Shown in pieces: positions 33,735 to 42,571 of a stretch of 64,000 nucleotides of DNA (its first letter is position 1; each line of letters starts with the position of its first letter). The notes beneath the pieces were generated by a model that had not been told where the DNA came from, made no database searches, and worked only from the letters and a program-made list of their open reading frames with translations. The translations under genes were made by a program, and so were the position numbers. Origin of the DNA: Nonomuraea glycinis (GTDB lineage Bacteria > Actinomycetota > Actinomycetes > Streptosporangiales > Streptosporangiaceae); the NCBI RefSeq assembly GCF_014646515.1, contig NZ_BMNK01000001.1:414745-478744 (forward strand), read 5' to 3'.

Positions 33735-33870
33735 AGCCACCTGGCGCCGAATCCCGCGCCTTCGCGGGAACCGGGGACCCATCTCCTGGGGTGAATCCGA
33801 CCTTCGCGGCCGGTAGGGCATCTCCACGCCCGAACCCGTCAGCTAACCCGGTAGGCGAGATGGAGAGGAC
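33735..33870 (+). promoter_or_regulatory. c-di-AMP riboswitch (ydaO/yuaA type)
   Basis: The conserved aptamer pieces occur in order: CGCCGAATCCCG, CCGGGGACCCA, TGGGGTGAATCC, TAGGGCATCTCC, CGAACCCGTCAGCTAACC and GGTAGGCGAGATGGAGAGG. CATCTC and GAGATG pair across the GAACCCGTCAGC core, as in the known fold. In actinobacteria this riboswitch precedes genes for resuscitation factors and other wall-active secreted proteins and usually turns them off when c-di-AMP is high. Here it precedes a secreted double-psi-barrel protein. The rest of 33570-34066 is the long leader and holds no other gene. Confidence 0.92.
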
Positions 33871-34066
33871 GAACCTACCTGTGGTGCTTTCCCGCGTACC
33901 CCCAGCCCGCGTACCCCCGGCCCATGTAACACCAGCCGCCCACTGAGCGGCCACTTTCTCCGCACTTCTTCGCGCTCCGCGTAGCGTCCGTCGGCCTTCT
34001 GCTGCCCGGCTACGCCCTCAAGCGAGCGCGCCCCTCCCCGTTCTCTGACGAAGGACTTCATTCTTC

Positions 34067-34879
34067 ATGTCTGCTCGCTTCGGCATGCGTTCCATCACCA
34101 TGCTCGCCGGTGTCGCCGTCACCGGCGTCCTGACCTTCGGCGCGGGTCCCGCCGCCCACGCCGACGTCGACGACAACCAGAAGGTCCTGCTCCAGGGCTC
34201 GACCACGGCCTCCTACTTCTGGGACGACAGCTCCGGCCGCGCCGGTGACACCGGCCTGCCCGCCAGCGGAAAGCCGATGCAGAAGGGCATGGCCGCCAGC
34301 CCCAGCTGGCCGCTGATGACCGAGGGCTACGTGGTCTACAAGGGCAAGAAGATGCCGTTCTTCGTCGGTGACCGCGGCCCCGGCGCCCCCTCCAACACGG
34401 GCATCATGCTGGACCTGGACTCCAAGACCTTCGCCGAGCTGACCGGTGGCCGGTTCAACCCCCGGACGCTGATGGTCGACAGCAACGGCGGCAAGGGCCA
34501 CATCAAGGTCCAGTACGTCATCACCAAGTGGGGCAAGGGCGTGGGCAAGAAGAACCACCCGGTGGCCTTCTCGACCGGTGCCTGGTCGCGTAAGGACGCC
34601 AACCCGGCCAAGCCGCCGCAGATCCTGGCCGAGAAGAAGGTCGAGGAGAAGGCCGTCGAGAGCAAGCCCATCGCCGAGGCCCCCTCCGGTTCGGCCTTCG
34701 GCGGTCCCGCCTTCGTCAGGACCGAGCCGGTCTCCGGCCCCGCCGGCCCGAGCGCGGCGGCGGCCCCGGCCGAGGAGCCGAACGGTGTCGCGGGCGCCGT
34801 GCTGGCCGGCGGCCTCGCCCTCGTCGGTGGTGGCGCCATCCTGGGCCGCGACCGCATCCGCCGCTTCATGACCCGCTGA
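34067..34879 (+). CDS. Secreted RlpA/3D-like wall protein with C-terminal anchor
   Basis: A 270-residue protein with a signal peptide (cleavage probably after AHA, residue 32). The folded part, about residues 45-170, has a double-psi beta-barrel pattern: TTASYFWDDSSG, GKPMQKGMAASPSWPL, FFVGDRGPG and IMLDLDSKTFAELTGG. Similar barrels bind or cleave peptidoglycan, as in RlpA and the 3D domain of Rpf-like proteins. A Pro/Ala/Glu-rich linker leads to a terminal helix and a basic tail (RDRIRRFMTR), likely a membrane anchor. The c-di-AMP riboswitch upstream fits a role in wall remodelling. Confidence 0.85.
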   Translation: MSARFGMRSITMLAGVAVTGVLTFGAGPAAHADVDDNQKVLLQGSTTASYFWDDSSGRAGDTGLPASGKPMQKGMAASPSWPLMTEGYVVYKGKKMPFFVGDRGPGAPSNTGIMLDLDSKTFAELTGGRFNPRTLMVDSNGGKGHIKVQYVITKWGKGVGKKNHPVAFSTGAWSRKDANPAKPPQILAEKKVEEKAVESKPIAEAPSGSAFGGPAFVRTEPVSGPAGPSAAAAPAEEPNGVAGAVLAGGLALVGGGAILGRDRIRRFMTR

Positions 34880-34920
34880 CCCGCTTTACGTCAGGGGCAT
34901 TTGACGGTAATTGTCGTCCT

Positions 34921-35781
34921 GTGACCTTGCGAGCATCGGTTAACGGCATCGAACTGGCCTACGAGAGCTTCGGTTCTCCTGACGGGCGCCCTCTCCTGCT
35001 GATCATGGGACTGGGCGCCCAGCTCATCCACTGGGACGACGGCTTCTGCTCGTTACTGGCCGAACAGGGCCACCACGTCGTCCGCTACGACAACCGCGAC
35101 GCGGGCCTGTCCACCCACCTGCACGACAAGGGCGTTCCCACACCGGGAGCGTCCTCGGCGTATCTGCTGGACGACATGGCCGACGACGCGGCCGGGCTGA
35201 TGGACGTGCTCGGCTGGCCCGCGGCGCACGTGGTGGGCGCGTCGATGGGCGGCATGATCGCCCAGACCCTCGCCTTCAGGCATCCCGAGCGGGTGCTCAC
35301 CCTCACCTCGATCATGTCGACCCCGGGCCCGTCGGTGGCCCCGCCCACCGAGGCCGCCGCCGCGGTGCTGTACGTCCCACCGGCCGCCGACCGGGAGACG
35401 GCGCTGGCGCAGGCGCTGACGAACCGGCTGGCGATCGGCTCGCCCGGCTACGAGCTCGACCGGGAGCGCTTCACGCGGATGGCGGGTTTGGCCTACGACC
35501 GCTGCTACGACCCCGCGGGCACCACCAGGCAGCTCGCCGCGATCATGGCCTCCCCCGACAGGACCGAGCTGCTCGGCGGGGTGAACGTGCCCACGCTGGT
35601 CATCCACGGTGACGCGGACCCGCTGGTCCCGCTCGCCGGCGGTCAGGCCACCGCGGCGGCCGTCCCCGGAGCCGAGCTCGTGGTCCTCCCCGGCATGGGA
35701 CACGACCTGCCACAGCCCCTCTGGCCGCAGATCGTCGGTCCCATCACGAAGCTGACCGCGAATTCGGCCGGAAAAGCGTAG
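34921..35781 (+). CDS. Alpha/beta hydrolase
   Basis: A 286-residue alpha/beta-hydrolase fold protein. The oxyanion HG-like loop LLLIMGLGAQ, nucleophile elbow VGASMGGM (Ser), acid in VIHGDADPLVP and His in PGMGHDLP complete the triad. It resembles DhaA/aclacinomycin-methylesterase (RdmC)-like esterases with the DNRDAGLST motif. It starts at GTG 34921. Monocistronic, followed by a hairpin shared with the convergent roadblock operon. The substrate is unknown. Confidence 0.9.
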   Translation: MTLRASVNGIELAYESFGSPDGRPLLLIMGLGAQLIHWDDGFCSLLAEQGHHVVRYDNRDAGLSTHLHDKGVPTPGASSAYLLDDMADDAAGLMDVLGWPAAHVVGASMGGMIAQTLAFRHPERVLTLTSIMSTPGPSVAPPTEAAAAVLYVPPAADRETALAQALTNRLAIGSPGYELDRERFTRMAGLAYDRCYDPAGTTRQLAAIMASPDRTELLGGVNVPTLVIHGDADPLVPLAGGQATAAAVPGAELVVLPGMGHDLPQPLWPQIVGPITKLTANSAGKA

Positions 35782-35792
35782 ATTTGTGACGA

Positions 35793-35825
35793 CGGCTCGC
35801 GCCCGCCGCGCCCGGACGCGAGCCG
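35793..35825. terminator. Hairpin between convergent hydrolase and roadblock operon
   Basis: CGGCTCGCG (35793-35801) pairs with CGCGAGCCG (35817-35825) around a 15-nt loop. It lies 11 bp after the hydrolase stop and 9 bp after the roadblock stop, so it can serve both strands. Confidence 0.65.
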
Positions 35826-35834
35826 CCGCGCTTG

Positions 35835-36206
35835 TCAGACCTCGAGCCTGCCCTCGATGGTCTTGAGCTGGTGCCTGGCCATGGCCAGGTTGGCCCGGTT
35901 ACGGTCGAGGGCCAGGTAGAGGAACAGGCCCTTGCCGCCACGGCCGGAGATCGGCCGGATGATGTGATACTGGCTGCCCAGGGTGATGAGGATGTCCTCG
36001 ATCGCGTCCTTGAGCCCGAGCGAGTCCATCGTCCGCAGCTTGGCCTTGACGACCTCCGTGTTACCCGCGGCGGCGACCTGGAGATCCAGATCCTTCGAGC
36101 TGCCGAGCGAGCCCAGGGCCATGCCGCTGCCGTGGTCGACGATCGCGGCGCCGAGCGAGCCGTCGATCGTCATCATCTCCTTGAGTGAGATGTCCATGCT
36201 GGTCAT
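35835..36206 (-). CDS. Roadblock/LC7-domain protein
   Basis: A 123-residue roadblock/LC7 protein, last gene of a four-gene operon. It has the fold's pattern DGSLGAAIVDHGSGMALGSLG, then a long helix, then ILITLGSQYHIIRPI and a final helix LDRNRANLAMARHQLKTIEGRL. Strong GGAGGA site before ATG 36206. In actinobacterial conservons, roadblock proteins act as activators of small Mgl-like GTPases beside a histidine-kinase-like protein; neither partner is encoded here. It is closely similar in layout to the first gene of the operon (37434). Confidence 0.88.
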   Translation of the reverse strand: MTSMDISLKEMMTIDGSLGAAIVDHGSGMALGSLGSSKDLDLQVAAAGNTEVVKAKLRTMDSLGLKDAIEDILITLGSQYHIIRPISGRGGKGLFLYLALDRNRANLAMARHQLKTIEGRLEV

Positions 36207-36218
36207 GTTCTCCTCCGA

Positions 36219-36632
36219 TCAAGAATTCCTGCCTTGTTGTGCGACCGCGGCGACCATGGACGCCGTCTTACGGCCCTCCAGCCGGAGCAGCCCGAGATTC
36301 GCGCCGGGCTCGGCCAGGACTGTGAGGACGATGGTGGGGCCCGCCGCGTAGAACGCGGCGTGGCCGGCGGTGCCGGAGACGAGCGTTTCCTCTAGGTCGC
36401 CCCGGCCCGCCAAGATCATCATTCGCCTGCTCATCGCGAGCAATGCCGAGGCCAGCGCGGCGACCTGCTCGCCCCCGTCGGTCACGAGGTCGCACGCGAT
36501 CGTCAGCCCGTCGACGGTCGCGGCGACGCTGCCTTTGACGTCGGGTGTGCGCTCGCGCAGGAGAACCATCTCCCTGTGCACCTCTTCACGCAGCTCCACC
36601 GGTGGCCTCCTCTTGCGCGAGGGGAACCTCAC
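36219..36632 (-). CDS. Roadblock-like protein
   Basis: A 137-residue protein starting at GTG 36632, which overlaps the upstream stop by 4 bp (GTGA). After a basic N-terminus it has REEVHREMVLLRERTPDVKGSVAATVDGLTIACDLV and GQHAAFYAAGPTIVLTVLAEPGANLGLLRLEGR-like strands, the roadblock fold with the usual 'self-assessment' helix. It probably dimerises with the other two roadblock proteins of the operon. The gap to the next gene is 12 bp. Confidence 0.8.
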   Translation of the reverse strand: MRFPSRKRRPPVELREEVHREMVLLRERTPDVKGSVAATVDGLTIACDLVTDGGEQVAALASALLAMSRRMMILAGRGDLEETLVSGTAGHAAFYAAGPTIVLTVLAEPGANLGLLRLEGRKTASMVAAVAQQGRNS

Positions 36633-37429
36633 GACAGTTCCTCCAGCGCCTTCTTGAGCCGCAGCAGCAGCTCGATGTCCGTGGGGTCGGCGGTCACCGG
36701 CGGGCCCAGCGGGCCGGCCGGGCGGGGGCCGCCGGCCTGCTGCCGGGCTTCGGGCCGCCTGTCCCGCTTGGGCAGCGCCGACGCCTGCTCGCCCGTGACG
36801 AGCAGACCCGCCGCCGCCAGCCTGCGCACCGCGAGCATGACCGAGTAGCTGGACCTGCCCAGCCGCTTGGCCAGCTCCGGGGAGGTGGCCTCGCCGTCGG
36901 CGCGGACCACGATCTCCCACTGCACGTCGCTGAGCGCCACTGCCCGTCCTGCCAGCCGGGAAGTGGGCCGTACAGGAGCGGTGTCCACGTCGGCGGCGGG
37001 CCAGATCTGGGCGAGGCGCGCGCGGCGGCGCGCGCACTCGCGCACCAGGCCGGGCACGTCGAAGTACCAGCGCCCGCCCAGCCAGTGACGCTCGCCGGGG
37101 CGGAACTTCGGCCTGGTCCCGGTGGTGGGCAGCAGGAAGAACGCGGCGTCCAGGACGGCGCCCAGCACGCAGTACTGCAGCTCGCCGAGGGTGACGGGCC
37201 CCTGTTCGAGCAGCTGCTCGCAGCCGCCGTCCGCCTGCAGCCTGCGCAGCGCGGCCTCCGACACCCGTCCCCGCGCGGCCAGCAGCCGTTCGACGCCCGG
37301 CGTCTGCGCACAGTCCATGTACGTGACGCGCCCCTCGTCGAGGAAGACGGTGCCGGCCCTGCCGACGCGCAGGGCGCCGGTGGACCGCTCGCGGGCGAGG
37401 CCGGCCAGCAGTGTGTCGAGCGGAGGCAT
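36629..37429 (-). CDS. DUF4388/PatA-like protein with winged-helix segment
   Basis: A 266-residue protein. The N-terminal DUF4388 domain starts LDTLLAGLARERSTGALRVGRAGTVFLDEGRVTYMDC. The middle has DVQWEIVVRADGEATSPELAKRLGRSSYSVMLAVRRLAAAGLLV, a winged-helix-like unit, followed by a Pro-rich linker and a short terminal helix. DUF4388 proteins accompany roadblock proteins and Mgl-type switches. The start is 4 bp after the first roadblock stop. It could connect the roadblock module to DNA or to another protein. Confidence 0.82.
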   Translation of the reverse strand: MPPLDTLLAGLARERSTGALRVGRAGTVFLDEGRVTYMDCAQTPGVERLLAARGRVSEAALRRLQADGGCEQLLEQGPVTLGELQYCVLGAVLDAAFFLLPTTGTRPKFRPGERHWLGGRWYFDVPGLVRECARRRARLAQIWPAADVDTAPVRPTSRLAGRAVALSDVQWEIVVRADGEATSPELAKRLGRSSYSVMLAVRRLAAAGLLVTGEQASALPKRDRRPEARQQAGGPRPAGPLGPPVTADPTDIELLLRLKKALEELS

Positions 37430-37433
37430 GACG

Positions 37434-37811
37434 TCACGCCAGCAGCTGGTCGGAAAGGGCGCGCAGGCGATGGCGTGCCAGGGCCAGGTTCGAACGTTCC
37501 AGGTCGAGGCGCACGTAGATCACCAGTGGGCCCTCGAACAGGGTGTCCAGCATCCGGAGCAGATGGTGACCCTTGTCCGTGGTGATGAGCATGTCGTCGA
37601 CGCGGACCGTGTCGCCGGGGCAGGAGTGCGCCAGCCCTTCCACGGTGGCGCGCAGCGTCTCGGTGAGCGCCGCCGCCGACTTCTCGGGGTCGACGCCGTC
37701 CGGCTGCCCGCTGACGGCCACGGCCATACCGCTCGTGTGGTCCACGAGCATCGCGTCGAGCGCTCCCGGTATGGCCATGACCGCGGTCAGGCAGTTGTCT
37801 AGTCCGAGCAC
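37434..37811 (-). CDS. Roadblock/LC7-domain protein, first gene of the operon
   Basis: A 125-residue roadblock protein with AIPGALDAMLVDHTSGMAVAVSG, DDMLITTDKGHHLLRML, and the final LDLERSNLALARHRLRALSDQL. It is the first of four tightly packed genes (gaps or overlaps of 4 to 12 bp). About 190 bp of AT-richer sequence upstream must contain the operon promoter. Its sequence parallels the last gene (35835), which suggests a duplication. No GTPase or histidine-kinase-like gene is adjacent, unlike classical conservons. Confidence 0.88.
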   Translation of the reverse strand: MLGLDNCLTAVMAIPGALDAMLVDHTSGMAVAVSGQPDGVDPEKSAAALTETLRATVEGLAHSCPGDTVRVDDMLITTDKGHHLLRMLDTLFEGPLVIYVRLDLERSNLALARHRLRALSDQLLA

Positions 37812-38006
37812 ATGGCCTCCCTCGCCGTCCTGGACTGGGACAGCTTAGAAGCGCCGGAAGGAGTGCCGAATGCCGGAACTTGGCGGGAGTCGTACAGAGA
37901 TGGAGATGTATATCGCCGAGGCGAAGAAAAACCCTACCGTGATGCAGAATCCCGCGATTTATGTGAACAGTTCGCGAGATCTCAGAATGTGATTCGCGTT
38001 TTCCGC

Positions 38007-39227
38007 CTATTGCGGATCGGTGGTGGACGGCTCGGCGGGCAGCAGTGCCTTTTCCTCGGGTTTGAACACCAGCACGTTGTCCACGTACGACTGCACGGCC
38101 GTGCTCAGGCCGACGTCGCCGCCGGCCGCCTCCGACAGAAACCACCGGTGGTCCAGGATCTCGTGGAACAGCTGCGCGGTCTCCAGCTTGCCGCGCAGCT
38201 CGGCGGGGATGGTCGCGACCGTGGGCTGGAACACCTCGGCCAGCCACCGGTGTGCCACGATCGCCTCGTCCTCGTGCCGCAGCCCCTTGGCCACCCTGAA
38301 GCCGTCGAGGTCGTTCAGCATCCGCCGGGCCTGGTTCTCCTCGGCGTCCAGGCCGGTCAGCCGGAGCAGCCGGCGCTGGTGGTGCCCGGAGTCGACGACC
38401 TTGGGCCGGACGATCAGCCGGCCGGTGCCGACCTTGCGCCGCACCATCATCTCCGCCACGTCGAAGCCGAGCAGGTTGAGCCGCCGGATCCGCTGCTCCA
38501 CCCGGTGCCAGTCGACCTCCTCGATGATCTCGTCCTGGGTGATCTCACTCCACAGCCGGTGATAGCGGTTGACCACGTCCTCGGCGGTGTTCATCGGGTC
38601 GATCGAGGGGTCCAGCAGCCCGCCGGCCTCCAGGTCGAGCATCTCGCCGAAGATGTTGGTGTGCGCGCTGTCGATGTCGGCGGCCCGCTGCCCCTCGCTG
38701 ATCATCGGGTGCATCTCGCCGGTCTCGGCGTCGACCAGGTAGGCCGCGAAGGCTCCCGCGTCCCGGCGGAACAGCGTGTTGGACAGCGAGCAGTCGCCCC
38801 AGAAGAAGCCGTTCAGGTGCAGCCGCACCAGCAGCACGGCCAGCGCGTCCAGCAGCCGGGTGAGCGTGTCCGGGCGCAGCGTGCCGGACATGACGGCCCG
38901 GTAGGGGAGCGAGAACTGCAGGTGCCGGGTGATCAGCGCCGCGTCGAGTCCCTCCTCCCTGCCGGTGACGTAGGCGATCGGCTCCACGGCGGGGGCGTCC
39001 AGCCGGGCCAGGTCCCACAGGAGCTGGTACTCGCGCTTGGCGTACCGCTCGCTGATCTCCTTGATCGCGTAGACCTTGCCGGACAGGCGGGCGAAGCGCA
39101 CGACGTGCCGGGAGATGCCGCGGGGAAGATCGACCAGGTGGCGCTGCGGCCACTGTTCCAGGGGGAGCTCCCAGGGGAGCCGGATCAGGTCGGAATCGCC
39201 TAGCGCGCCGGTGATCTGTAGGGGCAT
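38007..39227 (-). CDS. DUF4032, protein-kinase-fold protein
   Basis: A 406-residue protein. A kinase-like N-terminal part carries the lysine region GKVYAIKEISERYAKREYQLLWDLA and the catalytic-loop-like LHLNGFFWGDCSLSNTLFRRDAGAFAAYLVDAETGE, similar to lipopolysaccharide/RIO-like kinases. The C-terminal DUF4032 part includes EEVDWHRVEQRIRRLNLLGFDV and QLFHEILDHRWFLSEAAG. DUF4032 proteins are conserved in actinobacteria; their substrate is unknown. I chose ATG 39227 over the longer frame because the family begins there. It is divergent from the DUF885 gene with 22 bp between. Confidence 0.88.
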   Translation of the reverse strand: MPLQITGALGDSDLIRLPWELPLEQWPQRHLVDLPRGISRHVVRFARLSGKVYAIKEISERYAKREYQLLWDLARLDAPAVEPIAYVTGREEGLDAALITRHLQFSLPYRAVMSGTLRPDTLTRLLDALAVLLVRLHLNGFFWGDCSLSNTLFRRDAGAFAAYLVDAETGEMHPMISEGQRAADIDSAHTNIFGEMLDLEAGGLLDPSIDPMNTAEDVVNRYHRLWSEITQDEIIEEVDWHRVEQRIRRLNLLGFDVAEMMVRRKVGTGRLIVRPKVVDSGHHQRRLLRLTGLDAEENQARRMLNDLDGFRVAKGLRHEDEAIVAHRWLAEVFQPTVATIPAELRGKLETAQLFHEILDHRWFLSEAAGGDVGLSTAVQSYVDNVLVFKPEEKALLPAEPSTTDPQ

Positions 39228-39249
39228 TTCACCAGGATATTGTGCGTCG

Positions 39250-40842
39250 ATGGACGAGTTTCTCAAGTGGTACTTTTCCGGACGTCCGGTGGCCGCCGCC
39301 AACCTGGGAGCCGAAGGCTACGACCACACGCTCGGCGACTTCTCCGCCACCGCCTTCACCGACCGCGCCCGCGACGAACTCCGCTGGCTGGAGCGCCTGT
39401 CCGCTCTCCAGCCCACCACCCCCGACGACGCGATCGACCGTGACCTCGTCCTGTCCCAGCTGCGCGGCTCCATCGCGCTGGAGGCCTGGCCCGACTGGCG
39501 CCGCGATCCGGGCGGCTACCTCGGGACCGTCTTCAGCGCGCTGTACACCCCGCTCCAGCGGCGGCTCAAGCCCGAAGGCGAGCTGGTGGCCGCCGCGCTC
39601 TCCCGGCTGGCCGAGGTGCCCGGCGTGCTCGCCGCCTGCCAGGCCAACCTCGACCCCGACCTCGCCGCGCCGCTGCTGGTCCAGCGCGGCCTCCGGCAGG
39701 CCCGCACCGGACGCGGCTTCCTCACCGAGACCCTCCCCGCCATGATCGAGGATCCCGTCCTGCGCGCCCGGCTCGCCGACGCCGCCGAACCGGCCGCCGT
39801 CGCGTTCGACGAGCTCGTCGCCTTCCTCGACGACTTCCGGTGCGGCGGCACCTGGCGGATGGGCGAGCGGCTCTACTCCACGCTGCTGCGCGAGCGCGAA
39901 CTCCTCGGGTACGGCGCGGCCGAGCTGCACGCCAAGGGCCGGGCGGCCTGGGACGCGCTGGACGAGCGGATGCGCGAGGTCGCGCCCCGGGTGAACGGCT
40001 CGGCGGACTGGCGGGCCGCGATGGAGTCCCTGATGGACGACCACCCCGCGACCCTGGCGGAGATGCGCGCGGAGTACGAGGTGGAGACCCGGCGGGCCCG
40101 CGACTTCGTCCGCGACCGCGACCTGGTCACCTTCGCCGACGGGGAGGAGTGCCTGGTGCTGCCGTCGGCCGTCTACACCCGGCCCGTCCTGTCCGTCGCG
40201 CACTATCTCGCGCCGCCGCCGCTCAGCAGCTCGCGCACCGGCGTCTTCTTCGTCCCCTACACCCCGGACGACTTCACCGACGAGCAGGTACGGCAGCGCC
40301 TGCGGACGAACTCCCGGGCCGTGATGCCCTCCCTGGCCGTCCACGAGGCCTACCCGGGACACCACTGGCACCTGTCCTACATGGCGGGTCATCCGAGCGC
40401 CGTCCGCAAGGTGTTCCGCACGCCGTACTTCACCGAGGGCTGGGCCCTGTACGTGGAGAAGCTCCTGCACGAGCAGGGCTACTTCGACACCCCCGCCACC
40501 GAGCTGGCCCACCTCGACTGCCGGATCTTCCGGGCCGCCCGCATGGTCGTCGACACGGCGCTGCACTGCGACGACATGACGATCGAGGAGGCCGAGACCT
40601 TCATGGCCACCAAGGCGTCCCTGTCACCCGGCACCGCCGAGGGCGAGGTGAACCGCTATTGCGCCTGGCCCACGCAGGCGCCGTCCTACCTGACCGGCGC
40701 CATCGAGATCGACCGGATCCGGGAGTCGTACCAGGGGTCGCTGAAGTCGTTCCACGACCGGATCGCGGGCGCGGGCGGGCTGCCGCTCGGCCTCGCCGAG
40801 GCCGCCGTCAGGCCGGGCGGCGCGGGAACCGCGGCGGGTTGA
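39250..40842 (+). CDS. DUF885 peptidase-like protein
   Basis: A 530-residue helical protein of the DUF885 family. The zinc-type motif HEAYPGHHWHLSYM (about residue 363) with a downstream Glu in FTEGWALYVEKLL is the thermolysin/M32-like HExxH variant used by these proteins. The C-terminus has EGEVNRYCAWPTQAPSYLTGAIEIDRI. Activity is presumed peptidase but is untested for most members. No signal peptide is visible, so it is probably cytoplasmic. The last 35 bp overlap the convergent aldolase gene. Confidence 0.9.
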   Translation: MDEFLKWYFSGRPVAAANLGAEGYDHTLGDFSATAFTDRARDELRWLERLSALQPTTPDDAIDRDLVLSQLRGSIALEAWPDWRRDPGGYLGTVFSALYTPLQRRLKPEGELVAAALSRLAEVPGVLAACQANLDPDLAAPLLVQRGLRQARTGRGFLTETLPAMIEDPVLRARLADAAEPAAVAFDELVAFLDDFRCGGTWRMGERLYSTLLRERELLGYGAAELHAKGRAAWDALDERMREVAPRVNGSADWRAAMESLMDDHPATLAEMRAEYEVETRRARDFVRDRDLVTFADGEECLVLPSAVYTRPVLSVAHYLAPPPLSSSRTGVFFVPYTPDDFTDEQVRQRLRTNSRAVMPSLAVHEAYPGHHWHLSYMAGHPSAVRKVFRTPYFTEGWALYVEKLLHEQGYFDTPATELAHLDCRIFRAARMVVDTALHCDDMTIEEAETFMATKASLSPGTAEGEVNRYCAWPTQAPSYLTGAIEIDRIRESYQGSLKSFHDRIAGAGGLPLGLAEAAVRPGGAGTAAG

Positions 40843-41446
40843 GCGCGCGCTCGACCACCGCCGCGAGCTGCTCGTCGGTGAGGATCGCCGGCTTGCGGAC
40901 GCTCAGCCCGCGCACGTAGACCTCGCAGAGCCACTCCAGCAGGCGGGTGGCCTCGAAGGCCTGCTCCAGCGTCGCGCCGACGGTCACCCCGCCGTGGTTG
41001 GCCATGAGGGCGGCCTGCTTGCCATCGAGCGCCGCCCGCACGTTGGCCGCCAGCTCGTCGGTCCCGTACGTCGCGTACTCGGCGACCTTGACCACGCCGC
41101 CGAGCAGCAGCGCGTTGTAGTGCACGGGCGGCAGCTCGGTCATCGTGGTGGCCACCACCGTGCCGAACACCGAGTGCGTGTGCACCACCGCCTGCGCGCC
41201 GGTCGCCGCGTAGACCGCCAGGTGCATCGGGGTCTCCGAGGACGGCTGGAGCTCGCCTTCCAGGAGGTAGCCGTCGGTGTCGACGACGGGGCACAGCTCC
41301 GGGGTCAGGCGGTCGAGCGCCACGCCCGACGGGGTGACCGCGACCCGATCGCCCTCGCGCACGCTCAGGTTTCCCGACGTGCCGATGACCAGGCCGAGCT
41401 CCACGGCACGCCGGCCGTACTCGCACAGCTGTTCGCGCAGGCTCAT
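40808..41446 (-). CDS. Class II aldolase/adducin family protein
   Basis: A 212-residue protein. Motifs are IGTSGNLSVREGDRVAVTPSGV (phosphate binding), SSETPMHLAVY with the catalytic Glu, VVHTHSVFGTVVA (two zinc His) and ALMANHGGVTVGATLEQAFEATRLLEWLCEVY (third zinc His). The sequence is close to fuculose-phosphate aldolases, splitting a sugar phosphate into DHAP and an aldehyde. ATG 41446 is the usual start; a TTG lies at 41455. It lies 46 bp downstream of the LacI gene on the same strand and may belong to the sugar locus. Confidence 0.9.
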   Translation of the reverse strand: MSLREQLCEYGRRAVELGLVIGTSGNLSVREGDRVAVTPSGVALDRLTPELCPVVDTDGYLLEGELQPSSETPMHLAVYAATGAQAVVHTHSVFGTVVATTMTELPPVHYNALLLGGVVKVAEYATYGTDELAANVRAALDGKQAALMANHGGVTVGATLEQAFEATRLLEWLCEVYVRGLSVRKPAILTDEQLAAVVERALNPPRFPRRPA

Positions 41447-41492
41447 GCGCGGCAATGTAGCCGGTCGGCCGGATCAGCACCAGTCGGCCCGG

Positions 41493-42521
41493 TCACCCTC
41501 GCGGGTCGTCCGCGCCCGTGGTGCTCTCCCGGATGATCAGCCGGTGCGGCACCACGATCTCGGCGGGGATGGCGGCGCCGCCGTTGATCGACTCCATCAG
41601 CGTGTCCACCGCCGTGCGCGCGATCTCGCCCTTGTCCGGGGCGACCGTGGTCAGGCTCGGCGTGCTGTACTGGCCCTCTTCGATGTCGTCGAGGCCCACC
41701 ACGGCGACGTCGTCGGGGACGCGGCGGCCGTTCCTGGTCAGGGCCCGGATGGCGCCGAGCGCGAGCAGGTCGTTGTAGCAGAACACGGCGTCGGGCGGGT
41801 CCGGCAGCGCGAGCAGCCGCTCCATGGCCTGCGCGCCGAGCTTGCGGTGGAAGTGCGGCGTGGCGACGATGAGCTCCTCGTCCACCGTCAGGCCGGCGTG
41901 GGCGTGCGCCTGGCGGTAACCGACGGTGCGCAGCTGGGCGGTCTCCCCGGTCGCGTACGGCTGGTCGCCGATGGCGGCCACCCGGCGCCGGCCCAGCCCC
42001 AGCAGGTGCGCGGTGGCGTCGCGGGCGGCGGCCACGTTGTCGATGGCGACGTGGTGGAAGCTGCCGTTGAAGATGTGCTCGCCGAGCAGCACGATCGGGA
42101 TCCGGTTGCCGCGTCCGCGCAGCTCCTCGGCGGAGACGGCGAGCGGGCTGAGCAGCAGCCCGTCGAACATCATGGCCCGTGAGTCCCGCCCGAGCAGCGC
42201 GCGCTCCCGCTCGACGGCGCCGTCGGTCTGGTCGATCATGACCACGTAACCGTGTGCGCGGGCCGCCGTGATCACCTCACGGGCCAGCTCGGCGAAGTAC
42301 GGCACGTCGAGCTCGGGCACCACCAGGGCGATCATCCCGGTGCGGCCCTGCTTGAGGTTGCGGGCGATCAGGTTGGGACGGTAGTCGAGCTCGTCCAGAA
42401 CGGCCTGCACCCGGGTGCGCAGCTCGTCGGAGACCGGCGCGTAACCGTTGACCACATTCGAGACGGTGCGAATCGAAACGTTCGCTCGCTTGGCGACGTC
42501 GCGCAGGGTAGGACCGGACAT
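41493..42521 (-). CDS. LacI-family repressor of the sugar locus
   Basis: A 342-residue LacI regulator. The N-terminal HTH reads TLRDVAKRANVSIRTVSNVVNGYAPVSDELRTRVQAVLDELDYRPN, with the hinge helix after it. The periplasmic-binding-like effector domain includes GMIALVVPELDVPYFAELA and PDAVFCYNDLLALGAIRAL. It is divergent from the ABC/GH2 operon, and two copies of a TGCATCGTTGCAGA palindrome lie between, so it should repress the transport genes until a sugar binds. Confidence 0.93.
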   Translation of the reverse strand: MSGPTLRDVAKRANVSIRTVSNVVNGYAPVSDELRTRVQAVLDELDYRPNLIARNLKQGRTGMIALVVPELDVPYFAELAREVITAARAHGYVVMIDQTDGAVERERALLGRDSRAMMFDGLLLSPLAVSAEELRGRGNRIPIVLLGEHIFNGSFHHVAIDNVAAARDATAHLLGLGRRRVAAIGDQPYATGETAQLRTVGYRQAHAHAGLTVDEELIVATPHFHRKLGAQAMERLLALPDPPDAVFCYNDLLALGAIRALTRNGRRVPDDVAVVGLDDIEEGQYSTPSLTTVAPDKGEIARTAVDTLMESINGGAAIPAEIVVPHRLIIRESTTGADDPRG

Positions 42522-42571
42522 GCGTCTCTTGTACCTCCCGTCATCGGGACTGGGAAGATCCCAAACCCACA

